Source: a virus
Strand: one strand, 5' to 3'
IMG/VR virus record: IMGVR_UViG_3300032116_000686
Span: 1 to 35,491 of that record
DNA length: 35,491 bases
Shown here: positions 1 to 6,108 of the stretch, one piece after another
Layout: every line of letters starts with the position of its first letter
Position numbering within the stretch: position 1 is the stretch's first letter
Notes under the pieces: generated by a model
The model's database searches: none
Told to the model about the DNA's origin: nothing
The model's input: only the letters and a program-made list of their open reading frames with translations
Made by a program: the position numbers and the translations under genes

Positions 1-4
1 GCTT

Positions 5-154
5 ATGGTGAGCGACCGTTGCATCAATAACTATGGTTCGCTAGGCTTTCAGACGTTCCTTAGCAATCAGGCTTTTTCTTTGACGGATCGAGATAAGCTT
101 GAAGCTCTGCTAAAAGTTAATGCTAAAAAGTACCCACAATGTGAAGGCGTTTAA
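5..154 (+). CDS. small hypothetical protein (49 aa), possibly truncated by the window edge
   Basis: The frame is open from the window edge. The first ATG is at 5 and the stop is TAA at 152-154. I do not recognise the product. It has no hydrophobic segment, and it has one Cys near the N-terminus and one near the C-terminus. The four bases before the ATG (GCTT) match the end of the AAGGAGCTT ribosome-binding sequence that recurs before genes at 1075, 1244 and 1574. So the gene may be complete with its Shine-Dalgarno cut off by the window edge. Equally it could be the tail of a longer protein. Its stop lies inside a short hairpin (145-159). Confidence 0.45.
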   Translation: MVSDRCINNYGSLGFQTFLSNQAFSLTDRDKLEALLKVNAKKYPQCEGV

Positions 155-159
155 CGCCT
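145..159. other. short inverted repeat at the end of the first gene
   Basis: AGGCGTT and AACGCCT flank a single T, giving a 5-7 bp stem that overlaps the stop codon of the first gene. No T-run follows, so it is more likely a transcript-processing or stabilising hairpin than a terminator. Similar hairpins follow genes at 33369, 33814 and 34031. Confidence 0.5.
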
Positions 160-187
160 AGTTTACAGAATAAGAAGGAATGAACTT

Positions 188-523
188 ATGAAAAACCAAG
201 AAAACCAAAAGGCTCAAGGGTCTTCATTTAATCACTTTGCAGGATACAGCATTTTCGGTCTCGGTATGCTGGTGCTTGGGTGCTTCTTTATGCACGCCAC
301 GATCGCCAACGGTTTTATGACACCGCCAACACCACTTGATGCACAGACATTTCAGTGTCAAGAGTTAGGGCGACGCTCTAAAGGCTTCCCTGAAGCTTAT
401 GAGAACCTTCGTAAAGGTGGATGTGGAATGCTTAAGCCCTATCGTGATGCTTTCTCTGATGCTCCCCCAGTGCCTTTGAAGCTTGAAACAACGGAGGCAT
501 CGAACACGCAGGGAAAGCCGTAG
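188..523 (+). CDS. single-pass membrane protein; zero-frame product of a putative -1 frameshift gene
   Basis: This is a 111-residue product read from ATG 188, behind AGAAGGAA. Residues 1-19 are polar with two Lys. Residues about 20-41 form one transmembrane helix, so the N-terminus is predicted in the cytoplasm and the remainder in the periplasm. The outside part has two Cys (57 and 79) that could form a disulfide. The last codons are GGA AAG CCG TAG, preceded by G. Together these give G GGA AAG, the heptamer used by phage lambda gpG/gpGT for -1 frameshifting. A fraction of ribosomes is therefore expected to continue into the transglycosylase-like frame. The family is unknown to me. A gene next to a peptidoglycan-cleaving enzyme and small membrane proteins suggests a role in lysis or envelope attack. 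Confidence 0.75.
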   Translation: MKNQENQKAQGSSFNHFAGYSIFGLGMLVLGCFFMHATIANGFMTPPTPLDAQTFQCQELGRRSKGFPEAYENLRKGGCGMLKPYRDAFSDAPPVPLKLETTEASNTQGKP

Positions 524-536
524 CCCACCATAGGGC
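491..536 (+). promoter_or_regulatory. -1 programmed ribosomal frameshift signal (GGGAAAG)
   Basis: Slippery heptamer G_GGA_AAG at 511-517, phased exactly for tandem -1 slippage in the frame of the gene at 188. The zero-frame stop TAG is one codon later (521-523). An internal Shine-Dalgarno-like ACGGAGG lies at 491-497, about 13 bases upstream, as in dnaX-type stimulators. A small GCCC/GGGC hairpin (523-526 with 533-536) follows. The -1 frame is open from 487 onward and has no ATG, GTG or TTG until 709. Confidence 0.75.
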
Positions 537-1071
537 GAAACCAACTAAGCCGAAACCAAGTGCAGGTTATGAGGCTTCACCAGGCTATCGACTCGTAAGA
601 GCCAAGCTGGTTTGGAAGCTAGGCGAAGCAGAAGGCACACGCCTAGCAAAGGTTGCTTACGATAGGGTCTTATGGCATCAAACCCAAAAGACAAAAAGCA
701 CAATTACCTTGACGATGTGGTACACGATTGTCAATCACAAAGAGAATGCCCAGTGGCGATTTGATGCCACAAATCCAAACTACAAAAGGGATAAAAAGGG
801 CAATTTCTTTCGTGATAAAAAAGGTCGCAAGATTATTGAGTCTTGGGATTGTGGAATCGGTCAACGCAATATGCCTTACTGTACTGCTGAATCCTTTGAT
901 CCTGAAAAGGGCATCATTGCCAGCATCGACACCTTAGCATATAAGAACCTTAAGTTTGCCAATAAAGACATTTGGATGACCTTCAAGCGTTACAACGGAG
1001 GAGGACCCCAAGCGACCGAATACGCCAATGGGTGTATGAGATTTTATAACCAGTATATGAAAGGAGCTTAA
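517..1071 (+). CDS. lytic-transglycosylase-like domain, -1 frame extension of the gene at 188 (fusion of about 294 aa)
   Basis: After slippage at 511-517 the -1 frame adds 184 residues to the first 110 of the gene at 188. The extension has a His/Lys/Pro-rich linker (fusion residues about 113-127) and a helical segment. It then looks like an SLT (GH23-type) fold: VNHKEN with a candidate catalytic Glu at about residue 186, then SWDCGIGQRN resembling the GLxQ motif region, then a C-terminal YNGG...YA...YNQYM helix pair. With the upstream transmembrane helix the product would be a membrane-tethered, periplasmic peptidoglycan-cleaving enzyme. The only usual start in this frame is TTG 709, which has no good ribosome-binding site and would drop the first helices. 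An internal start or a sequencing error in GGGAAA are the alternatives. Confidence 0.68.
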   Translation, partial: AVAHHRAKPTKPKPSAGYEASPGYRLVRAKLVWKLGEAEGTRLAKVAYDRVLWHQTQKTKSTITLTMWYTIVNHKENAQWRFDATNPNYKRDKKGNFFRDKKGRKIIESWDCGIGQRNMPYCTAESFDPEKGIIASIDTLAYKNLKFANKDIWMTFKRYNGGGPQATEYANGCMRFYNQYMKGA

Positions 1072-1074
1072 CGG

Positions 1075-1242
1075 ATGAATGAGTGGAAAAATGTGCTTTT
1101 AATAGCATCAATTGCTGGACTATTTCACGTCTTTTGGAGCTACTCACAAGGGCTTGGAATAGAGGCTATTGCCGTGTGTGCATCGTCCTCCTTGTTGTTT
1201 TTCCTAGCTTTTGTCTACCTTGATTTAAAGAAAGGAGCTTAG
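1075..1242 (+). CDS. small two-helix membrane protein (55 aa), possible holin
   Basis: ATG 1075 follows AAGGAGCTTAACGG. The 55-residue product has two hydrophobic stretches, about residues 7-22 and 27-48, joined by a short polar loop, and ends in a charged LDLKKGA tail. Size, two helices and position directly after the transglycosylase frame fit a small class II-type holin, but no family motif proves this. The stop lies inside the Shine-Dalgarno of the next gene (AAAGGAGCTTAGCATG), so translation is probably coupled. Confidence 0.7.
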   Translation: MNEWKNVLLIASIAGLFHVFWSYSQGLGIEAIAVCASSSLLFFLAFVYLDLKKGA

Positions 1243-1243
1243 C

Positions 1244-1561
1244 ATGGCTGAAATTATGCAAGATGTTATTGTCGATTTGGAAACACCTATTTTGACCATT
1301 ATGAACAATGGAGAAATTAAGAACATTAGCAAAGCATTTATTGTGATTCCTGATAAGTTCGTAGTACATACAACTCGTGGGTCTTTTGTAGGGAAACAAG
1401 CGATCAAGCGTGTGCGTAAGCTCTTTGAGACAGAGAGTTTAAAAGGTTTAAAGCTTAAAGGTTTTACAGTATCACCCTACTCAAACAGAAGGGGTAATCG
1501 TAGAAAATGCTTCATTCCAAAGTGTTTAGATATGTCTGTTATTAAGATTAAACTAAGCTGA
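1244..1561 (+). CDS. hypothetical protein (105 aa)
   Basis: ATG 1244 is one base after the previous stop, with AAAGGAG eight bases upstream. The family is not recognised. The first half is acidic and beta-rich (VIVDLETPILTIM...). The second half is strongly basic, with clusters of Lys and Arg after residue 45 and a Cys-Pro-Lys-Cys pattern near residues 89-94. The basic half could bind nucleic acid, but nothing else supports that. It belongs to the same rightward transcription unit as its neighbours. Confidence 0.6.
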   Translation: MAEIMQDVIVDLETPILTIMNNGEIKNISKAFIVIPDKFVVHTTRGSFVGKQAIKRVRKLFETESLKGLKLKGFTVSPYSNRRGNRRKCFIPKCLDMSVIKIKLS

Positions 1562-1573
1562 AAGGAGCTTAAT

Positions 1574-1750
1574 ATGACACCGTTTTTAATTGTAGTTATC
1601 GGTTTTCTGATCCTCCTCCCCCTTGTAGCGTGGCAAGACGAAAAACGCCTAGCTAAACGGCAAGGGCGACCACTTCTCGGCGTGAAAGAAACGCTTGCCG
1701 TGTTAGAATTGGGTTTCCAAGAAGGATTCTTTGAAAGGAAGGAAAGATGA
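1574..1750 (+). CDS. small membrane-anchored protein (58 aa)
   Basis: ATG 1574 is preceded by the recurrent AAAGGAGCTTA. Residues 4-19 are a single hydrophobic helix (FLIVVIGFLILLPLVA), followed by a basic and amphipathic cytoplasmic-type tail (KRLAKRQGR...). The topology suggests N-terminus out and C-terminus in, or a signal-anchor. The stop TGA overlaps the ATGATG start of the next gene, so the two are translationally coupled. Function unknown. Confidence 0.65.
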   Translation: MTPFLIVVIGFLILLPLVAWQDEKRLAKRQGRPLLGVKETLAVLELGFQEGFFERKER

Positions 1751-2124
1751 TGCCATTTTTTGCACATGCTAATGGGGCTTTTTATTGTAGTGATTATGCA
1801 CCTTATGATGAAAGGCATGATAAAAAAAATGGACGGTTTACTAATAATTACTTGAACTGTCATATCATCACATTTGAAACGCTCAAAGAATTATTAGAAG
1901 CAAGCACACCGTTAAGCCCTGTAAGTGTGGTCATTGAAAGATGCGAAGACGATGCTTTAGATGCGGTGCTAGAAGGTAAAGCAGTTACTTACTTAATTGG
2001 AACAAAAGAAGGATTATGTTGTACTCCAATAGCAATGATAGAATACCAGCTTCCACCAGTCTTATTTATCGAAAAACTTGGTTATAAAAAGTATCGTGTA
2101 ACTAATTTTGAAAGGAAGGAATAA
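1747..2124 (+). CDS. hypothetical protein (125 aa)
   Basis: The start ATG 1747 overlaps the preceding stop, behind AAAGGAAGGAA. The product is soluble and mixed alpha/beta, with no transmembrane segment. It has four Cys, including a CC pair at about residues 91-92. I do not recognise a family. The final codons carry the AAAGGAAGGA that serves the next small gene, and TAATG couples the two. Confidence 0.65.
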   Translation: MMPFFAHANGAFYCSDYAPYDERHDKKNGRFTNNYLNCHIITFETLKELLEASTPLSPVSVVIERCEDDALDAVLEGKAVTYLIGTKEGLCCTPIAMIEYQLPPVLFIEKLGYKKYRVTNFERKE

Positions 2125-2237
2125 TGCCAGTTTACGAAGTGGTTGTTTATGTCGAGGCTGATTGCCTTGAACACCTACACGACATCTTGGAAAGTGTGGA
2201 AATGGATTATGACGAAGACAGTATTAGAGAAACATAG
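2124..2237 (+). CDS. small acidic protein with VEAD motif (37 aa)
   Basis: ATG 2124 overlaps the previous stop (TAATG) and has AAGGAAGGA upstream. The product starts with a beta-strand (MPVYEVVVYVEAD), followed by an acidic helix. The pattern strand, V-E-A-D/S, helix recurs in the next gene (2251) and in the one at 3651, suggesting a family of small paralogues. It resembles the short VEA-x-EEA proteins common in phages and mobile elements. Function unknown. Confidence 0.55.
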   Translation: MPVYEVVVYVEADCLEHLHDILESVEMDYDEDSIRET

Positions 2238-2250
2238 AAAAGGAAACGAA

Positions 2251-2454
2251 ATGATGCCTACATATTTAGTTGATGCCCCAGTTGTGGGAGGTAATACACA
2301 CGAAAATAAAATTGGAAGAGCTTCTATAGAAGTCGAAGCGGATTCACCTGAACACGCTAGAGAACTCGCAGGAGAAATATCTACAGATGAATGGGATATT
2401 GAAATGGAGTGGGGTTTGGATATTGACGACGCCGATATTACGGAGGTTGAATAA
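2251..2454 (+). CDS. small acidic protein with VEADSPEHA motif (67 aa)
   Basis: The ATGATG at 2251 lies behind AAAAGGAAACGA. A longer open frame runs upstream but overlaps the preceding gene and has no ribosome-binding site. The product is very acidic. Its core SIEVEADSPEHARELAGEI is a beta-strand followed by a helix, like the genes at 2124 and 3651. The stop is directly followed by the ATG of the next gene. Confidence 0.65.
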   Translation: MMPTYLVDAPVVGGNTHENKIGRASIEVEADSPEHARELAGEISTDEWDIEMEWGLDIDDADITEVE

Positions 2455-2943
2455 ATGCGTAGACCTATGACACTTGGCAATGGGACGGTCGTCCTAGACG
2501 CTGACAAAATAACCGACTTTGACGTAATGGGCGATATGTTGACGATTGAGCATGAGTACCAAACGCACTTGCACTTCCCCGACAAATCTGAAAAAGAAAT
2601 CCTGCAAGAGTTTGTCTTTGCGTGGGACAAAGCCCTGAACCCACCGATTAAGGTAACGCAAGCGGTGCTGGATGCTATGGACAAAGTGCCTGAAGCTAAT
2701 TATAAAGTTCAGAATAGCGGACACTATACGGAATGTTATTATGATACTCACTGGGGACAGAAACTTGTTGACCGTAAATATATTCCAAGAGGAGCATGGG
2801 TTTACGAAAAAGTAAACTACCACGAAACAGGAGTAGACATCTTTGACGCAGAGCTACAAATCGGCGACTACATCCAAGCCGATTGCCCCTTGGCGTTGCA
2901 AGTGTTGTTACAGTTTAATACAGAAGGAGAGAAGTATGCCTAA
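2455..2943 (+). CDS. hypothetical protein (162 aa)
   Basis: ATG 2455 immediately follows the previous TAA, with GGAGG in the end of the upstream gene. The protein is soluble and rich in aromatic residues and His, with no clear catalytic motif. It opens with a beta-hairpin-like segment (LGNGTVVLDADKI), then helical segments. It overlaps the next start by eight bases. No family recognised. Confidence 0.65.
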   Translation: MRRPMTLGNGTVVLDADKITDFDVMGDMLTIEHEYQTHLHFPDKSEKEILQEFVFAWDKALNPPIKVTQAVLDAMDKVPEANYKVQNSGHYTECYYDTHWGQKLVDRKYIPRGAWVYEKVNYHETGVDIFDAELQIGDYIQADCPLALQVLLQFNTEGEKYA

Positions 2944-3397
2944 CGAAATAAGACCCTGCACGTTGTGGGGACAGACGTTTGATGCAATAGGGGCGAGCGT
3001 TCTGCCAAGCGGGCGAGATATGGGAGTATACACCAAAGACAACAGAGTTATTCGCTTTGAGTTTGCCACTCGTGAAGCCCTTGAAATTAGCTACATGGAA
3101 GCTATAACCACCATAGCCAACGCCCTCAACTCCCCTGTGCTGGCGAAGGAGGAGGTGCTGGCAGGGTTGGAATACAAAGAGGTGATTGGATACTGTGACG
3201 CAGGCTTGCAACACAGTGGAGTTGTTGGTAACTTCGCAGGCACTTGGAAGCTAAATAGAGGAAGCTGGGGGCTTATGGATTTTGGCTTGGAAGATTGCGG
3301 AATATACAAAGTCAAAGCCAAAGAAGACGACCCCAAAACAGCCGAGTACCTACGCCAGTTCACGCTTGACGGTGTGCGGATTAAGGAGGGTGTGTAG
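2936..3397 (+). CDS. hypothetical protein (153 aa)
   Basis: ATG 2936 is chosen because AGAAGGAGAGAAGT precedes it. A longer version starting at 2843 would overlap the upstream gene by a hundred bases without a ribosome-binding site. The product is soluble, with strands at the N-terminus and an alanine-rich helix around residues 49-80. No known motif. Translationally coupled to both neighbours. Confidence 0.65.
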   Translation: MPNEIRPCTLWGQTFDAIGASVLPSGRDMGVYTKDNRVIRFEFATREALEISYMEAITTIANALNSPVLAKEEVLAGLEYKEVIGYCDAGLQHSGVVGNFAGTWKLNRGSWGLMDFGLEDCGIYKVKAKEDDPKTAEYLRQFTLDGVRIKEGV

Positions 3398-3658
3398 GTG
3401 GAATTATATACAATTTTCGTAGAAGATAAACGAGGTTTTGATGACAGCTTCTTTATAGACATAATAGATGGTCATGCAAGGAGAGCGGAAGCCAGAGCTA
3501 GGCAAAGTGCTAATGAAGACGGGTGGCATTTAGAGCATATTAAGACCACAGCTCTGTTGACAATCGAGCATTGGCGTGGTTTATCTGTAAGTGAAAACCT
3601 TAGGGATGAATACATGGAACGGATGATGAAATTTGAAAGTTGGTTAAATAATGCCTAA
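3398..3658 (+). CDS. hypothetical protein (86 aa), GTG start
   Basis: The GTG at 3398 follows AAGGAGGGTGTGTAG, a strong ribosome-binding site that overlaps the upstream stop. The protein opens with a strand (ELYTIFVEDK). An Arg/Ala-rich helix (RRAEARARQSANEDGW) follows, which resembles the VEA-EEA architecture of nearby small genes, and then an amphipathic C-terminal helix. Function unknown. Confidence 0.62.
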   Translation: MELYTIFVEDKRGFDDSFFIDIIDGHARRAEARARQSANEDGWHLEHIKTTALLTIEHWRGLSVSENLRDEYMERMMKFESWLNNA

Positions 3659-3800
3659 GTTTGAAGCAGTTGTACGCTATGCTGTGCAGGGTTATCAGTT
3701 TGACACCTTGCAAGTGGAGGCTTCTAACCAAGAAGAGGCGGAGCAAAAAGCACTATGCTTTGATTATTGGAGTGTTAAAAGACGGACTCTCAAAAGCTGA
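3651..3800 (+). CDS. small VEA-type protein (49 aa)
   Basis: ATG 3651 overlaps the end of the preceding gene. The core LQVEASNQEEAEQKA has the same strand-helix pattern as the genes at 2124 and 2251. The other frame over 3661-3849 also stays open and would give a C-terminus ending in acidic and Phe residues (FDDFIRDVS) more like other VEA-EEA proteins. So a frameshift near the A-run at about 3752 is possible, natural or a sequencing artefact. Confidence 0.5.
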   Translation: MPKFEAVVRYAVQGYQFDTLQVEASNQEEAEQKALCFDYWSVKRRTLKS

Positions 3801-3850
3801 AAAGACTTTTGATGATTTTATTCGTGATGTTAGCAAGAAAGGAAACTAAA

Positions 3851-4120
3851 ATGCAAGAAATTATAACCAAAATAATGGAGAAGTTACACTTCCCAACGAA
3901 AAACGTGGAGGCGTTAGTGGCAAGTCTTGAGACGTGGGATATTCAACGCCTGCTTGCCTTGTCTGTAATGACCAACGATACAGAGATAGTGGCGTATCGG
4001 ATTGACCACCATGTTTTTATATTGGATCCTGAAAAAGAGAAAATCACTCTTCTTTCAGAATGGCGTACCTGCTCGCTAGGCTCCGAGCTGGTGGCAGGAT
4101 TGAAAGGCGGTGAAGGGTGA
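3851..4120 (+). CDS. hypothetical protein (89 aa)
   Basis: ATG 3851 is behind AGAAAGGAAACTAAA. An open frame begins at 3809 but without a ribosome-binding site. The protein has an N-terminal helix, then a strand-rich part around residues 44-75. It ends in KGGEG, where GTGA couples it to the next gene. No family recognised. Confidence 0.6.
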   Translation: MQEIITKIMEKLHFPTKNVEALVASLETWDIQRLLALSVMTNDTEIVAYRIDHHVFILDPEKEKITLLSEWRTCSLGSELVAGLKGGEG

Positions 4121-4458
4121 AAATCTACCAAATTAAAGACGAGGCAAGCTATGAAAAAGCTTGTAGTAAAATCTACGACTTAATGCAACTTGAAAGCCTT
4201 ACGGATAAGCAGGGCAAGACCCTAGACAAGCTAGCTAAAGATGTGGAGCTTTACGAGGCTTATGAGGAGCTGAAACGTCTTAAAGAGTCCCTTAAAAGTG
4301 CGGAGGAAGACATCCGAACGGTTGAAGCACTAGAGGGAGTGTCAGAGGCTAGAAAAAACTATTTATTATGGGAAGCAAGAAAAAGACGCACCACTATTCT
4401 TCGCCAGTTCGTACTTGCACACCATGAATTAGCAGAAATCAAGAAAGGCGGTGAATGA
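4117..4458 (+). CDS. coiled-coil protein with a HigA-antitoxin-like N-terminal segment (113 aa)
   Basis: GTG 4117 overlaps the upstream TGA. Residues 1-52 (IKDEASYEKACSKIYDLM..., ending ELYEAYE) follow the pattern of the N-terminal region of HigA-type antitoxins (IRTEADYxxALxxIxxLM...TLVEAYE). In those proteins this part precedes a Cro/C1 helix-turn-helix. Here no HTH follows. Instead residues 50-110 are a charged helix of coiled-coil type. No HigB-like toxin lies next to it. It may be a solo antitoxin-derived decoy or simply a helical adaptor; both are inference. Confidence 0.62.
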   Translation: MKIYQIKDEASYEKACSKIYDLMQLESLTDKQGKTLDKLAKDVELYEAYEELKRLKESLKSAEEDIRTVEALEGVSEARKNYLLWEARKRRTTILRQFVLAHHELAEIKKGGE

Positions 4459-4598
4459 TGTTTACAAATAAAGATTCCCTCAAGATGATAGGGATGTTTC
4501 TTTTACTTTTGTTTATCGCACCAGTGCTTGCTTATGGCTTTATGGCATGGTGTAAGCTATTATTGTCATGGCTAGCATTTTTGCCTAAAGTTGGTTAA
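4455..4598 (+). CDS. small hydrophobic membrane protein (46-47 aa)
   Basis: ATGATG at 4455/4458, overlapping the previous stop, behind GAAAGGCGG. After a short polar start the whole protein is hydrophobic: one helix of about residues 10-30 and a second shorter one around 33-43, broken by a single Lys. This could be a holin or other membrane protein. It is the last gene before the terminator at 4613. Confidence 0.6.
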   Translation: MMFTNKDSLKMIGMFLLLLFIAPVLAYGFMAWCKLLLSWLAFLPKVG

Positions 4599-4612
4599 AA
4601 TAAAAGCAACGC

Positions 4613-4660
4613 ACGCACCCGACCTCTCGAAGAAGTAGAAAAGGGTGCGTTTTTGTTTTA
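4613..4660. terminator. bidirectional rho-independent terminator between convergent blocks
   Basis: Perfect 8-bp stem ACGCACCC (4613-4620) with GGGTGCGT (4643-4650), then TTTTGTTTT on the plus strand. On the minus strand an equivalent T-rich stretch lies at 4606-4597. It sits exactly between the rightward gene cluster and the leftward endolysin gene, whose stop is inside the T-run region. Confidence 0.85.
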
Positions 4661-5134
4661 ATAAGGCACATCCCGATCCGCTCCCTTGTCGTTGTGGACG
4701 AAGCCCTTTGCACGGTTGATGCCTAAGCCACCGACCCAAAACTTCTTATAGAGCAAGTATTCGTAAGAAGTGGGGAGGTCGCCATTTGTAAACTGCCAGT
4801 CAACCGCAAGCCCTGTCATGTGCCAAGACTTGGAAGCTCCACCAATACGCTCGTTGTGAGAAGGTACACGAAGCCACGAGGTGACACGCATAGGGCGTTT
4901 CCAATACGCCCTAGCTTTTTCCATTTGTAACGCCATGAGGTAGGCGTTGTCAAGCATCGCCCTTGTCGTCTGTTGCCACTCACTAGGGAACCCTTCTCTA
5001 TCGGGGCGAATCCCTACGAACACTTCACCCCATTTAAAGTTGGTTGTAATGTTTCGATTCACCAGTAGGTCGTAGTCCTTTGACTTGATGAGCGAAAAGG
5101 CGGATGCGACGGCAAGTATATTTTTAGCGTTCAT
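4658..5134 (-). CDS. endolysin, peptidase M15A family (158 aa)
   Basis: Zinc peptidase that cuts the peptide stems of peptidoglycan. The M15A signature is complete: N-x-x-x-GGA-x-x-S-x-H-x-x-G-x-A-x-D (NERIGGASKSWHMTGLAVD), then GGLGIN and FVHNDKG. His105, Asp112 and His147 are the expected zinc ligands. The start is ATG 5134, preceded by GGAGACAAGGA and overlapping the upstream TGA. A 14-residue longer reading has no ribosome-binding site. The short Lys plus hydrophobic start (residues 3-16) could be a weak signal or SAR-like segment, otherwise a holin is needed. Single-domain endolysins of this size are usual in phages of Gram-negative bacteria. Confidence 0.88.
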   Translation of the reverse strand: MNAKNILAVASAFSLIKSKDYDLLVNRNITTNFKWGEVFVGIRPDREGFPSEWQQTTRAMLDNAYLMALQMEKARAYWKRPMRVTSWLRVPSHNERIGGASKSWHMTGLAVDWQFTNGDLPTSYEYLLYKKFWVGGLGINRAKGFVHNDKGADRDVPY

Positions 5135-5307
5135 TCCTTGTCTCCAGTTTCTTTTTCCCAGTCCACATTTCGCCACCGCTTTATGTTTGATTCGGCATCG
5201 ATGAAGTTTGAAAAATTACCCATGAAATGATCGACGGTATTCTGTCTAAAGAAAGCTCCGTCGTTGTAAAGCTCAACTTGGAATGTGATAATGCTTGTGT
5301 CTTCCAT
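5131..5307 (-). CDS. hypothetical protein (58 aa)
   Basis: Read from ATG 5307, preceded by AGAGG at a good distance. A further in-frame ATG upstream (5340) lacks a ribosome-binding site. The product is short, soluble and acidic at its end. Its TGA overlaps the endolysin start (ATGA), so it probably couples endolysin translation. Family not recognised. Confidence 0.6.
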   Translation of the reverse strand: MEDTSIITFQVELYNDGAFFRQNTVDHFMGNFSNFIDAESNIKRWRNVDWEKETGDKE

Positions 5308-5373
5308 TATGATTTTACCTCTAAAATTATATTCAAGCATGGCTTCATTGTTATTTTTGGCGTGAAATTACAT

Positions 5374-5535
5374 TTAATACTTGTGAACCGTGTTACCCTC
5401 AATCCAATAATGAGGGCGTGGGGTGCGTTGAACTACTCGATTTTCTCGAGTGGTTGCTTGTATTGGTATCAATCCACCGATGAAAAACAAGGTGATTGAG
5501 ATGCCAAGCATAACGAACATGGGGGTGAAGTTCAT
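5374..5535 (-). CDS. small membrane protein (53 aa), possible holin or spanin-like
   Basis: ATG 5535 behind the strong TAGGAGGAC. Residues about 6-25 are hydrophobic (MFVMLGISITLFFIGGLIPI), followed by a basic, soluble tail of 28 residues ending WIEGNTVHKY. This is one helix at the N-terminus with the C-terminal part presumably outside. Its position just upstream of the endolysin supports a lysis role. It lacks a coiled coil, so it is not a typical i-spanin. Confidence 0.65.
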   Translation of the reverse strand: MNFTPMFVMLGISITLFFIGGLIPIQATTRENRVVQRTPRPHYWIEGNTVHKY

Positions 5536-5545
5536 AGTGTCCTCC

Positions 5546-5574
5546 TAAAGAAAAGGGGCTATGGGGAAGCCCCT
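5546..5574 (-). terminator. rho-independent terminator or attenuator on the minus strand
   Basis: Reading leftward, AGGGGCT (5574-5568) pairs with AGCCCCT (5560-5554) over a 7-base loop, and is followed by TTTTCTTT (5553-5546). It lies directly before the ribosome-binding site of the gene at 5535, so it would reduce downstream lysis-gene transcription rather than end the operon. Confidence 0.65.
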
Positions 5575-5610
5575 GCTTTCTCTCTATAATCACATATCAC
5601 ACATATCACA

Positions 5611-5751
5611 CTAAAACTTTAAAAGCTTCAACGCATTGACGACGGCTTTTAAAGCAACATCGTCAAAAGGATTTTTCGTACTTTTCACGATGTCATCCCC
5701 AAACTCTTCAAGGGCGTATAACGCCAATTTTAAAACAGCGTTCCAAAACAT
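5611..5751 (-). CDS. small amphipathic protein (46 aa)
   Basis: ATG 5751 behind TATTGGAGGATTGATT. The product is nearly all helix with alternating hydrophobic and charged residues, including a central acidic cluster and Lys-rich end. It has no clear transmembrane segment. Unknown family. It lies between the coiled-coil membrane protein and the terminator at 5574. Confidence 0.6.
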   Translation of the reverse strand: MFWNAVLKLALYALEEFGDDIVKSTKNPFDDVALKAVVNALKLLKF

Positions 5752-5823
5752 AATCAATCCTCCAATAGGTTTTCTAAACTAACACAATCCTTATGGTGCA
5801 ACAACATAAATCGCATAAAGGCT

Positions 5824-6108
5824 TTAAGCTTTTTCATTTTTCCCCTTTTTTGCTTTTGGTATTGTATCCTCTTTTAGTGACTTAAACAAGCCTTTTAAGT
5901 AGCCAATCTCTTCTTTCAGGGAAAATAGATCCTTGCGTAACACAACATTTTCAGCTTGGCACTTCTCGTTACTTTCTTTTAAATCACGCTTTACTTCTGA
6001 AAGCAAGTCGTTTTGTCGCTTCCATAAAACAGTTACGACTGTACCCATAATGGTTAAAGCACTAATAAATAAAGTCTGGTCAGCACTGGTCACATGAATA
6101 GCCCCCAT
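5824..6108 (-). CDS. membrane-anchored coiled-coil protein, Rz/i-spanin-like (94 aa)
   Basis: Residues 8-29 form one transmembrane helix. Residues 32-80 form a long charged coiled coil (NDLLSEVKRDLKESNEKC...), and the tail is Lys-rich. A single N-terminal helix with a periplasmic coiled coil is the layout of inner-membrane spanins, which link to an outer-membrane partner at lysis. No outer-membrane lipoprotein partner is evident, so the spanin role is inference. The ATG abuts the stop of the next upstream gene. Confidence 0.7.
   Translation of the reverse strand: MGAIHVTSADQTLFISALTIMGTVVTVLWKRQNDLLSEVKRDLKESNEKCQAENVVLRKDLFSLKEEIGYLKGLFKSLKEDTIPKAKKGKNEKA

Noticed and set aside
5757-5820. 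Possible 20-residue minus-strand ORF just before the gene at 5751
   Set aside because: Weak ribosome-binding site and too short to judge; its end overlaps the next start only by chance as far as I can tell.
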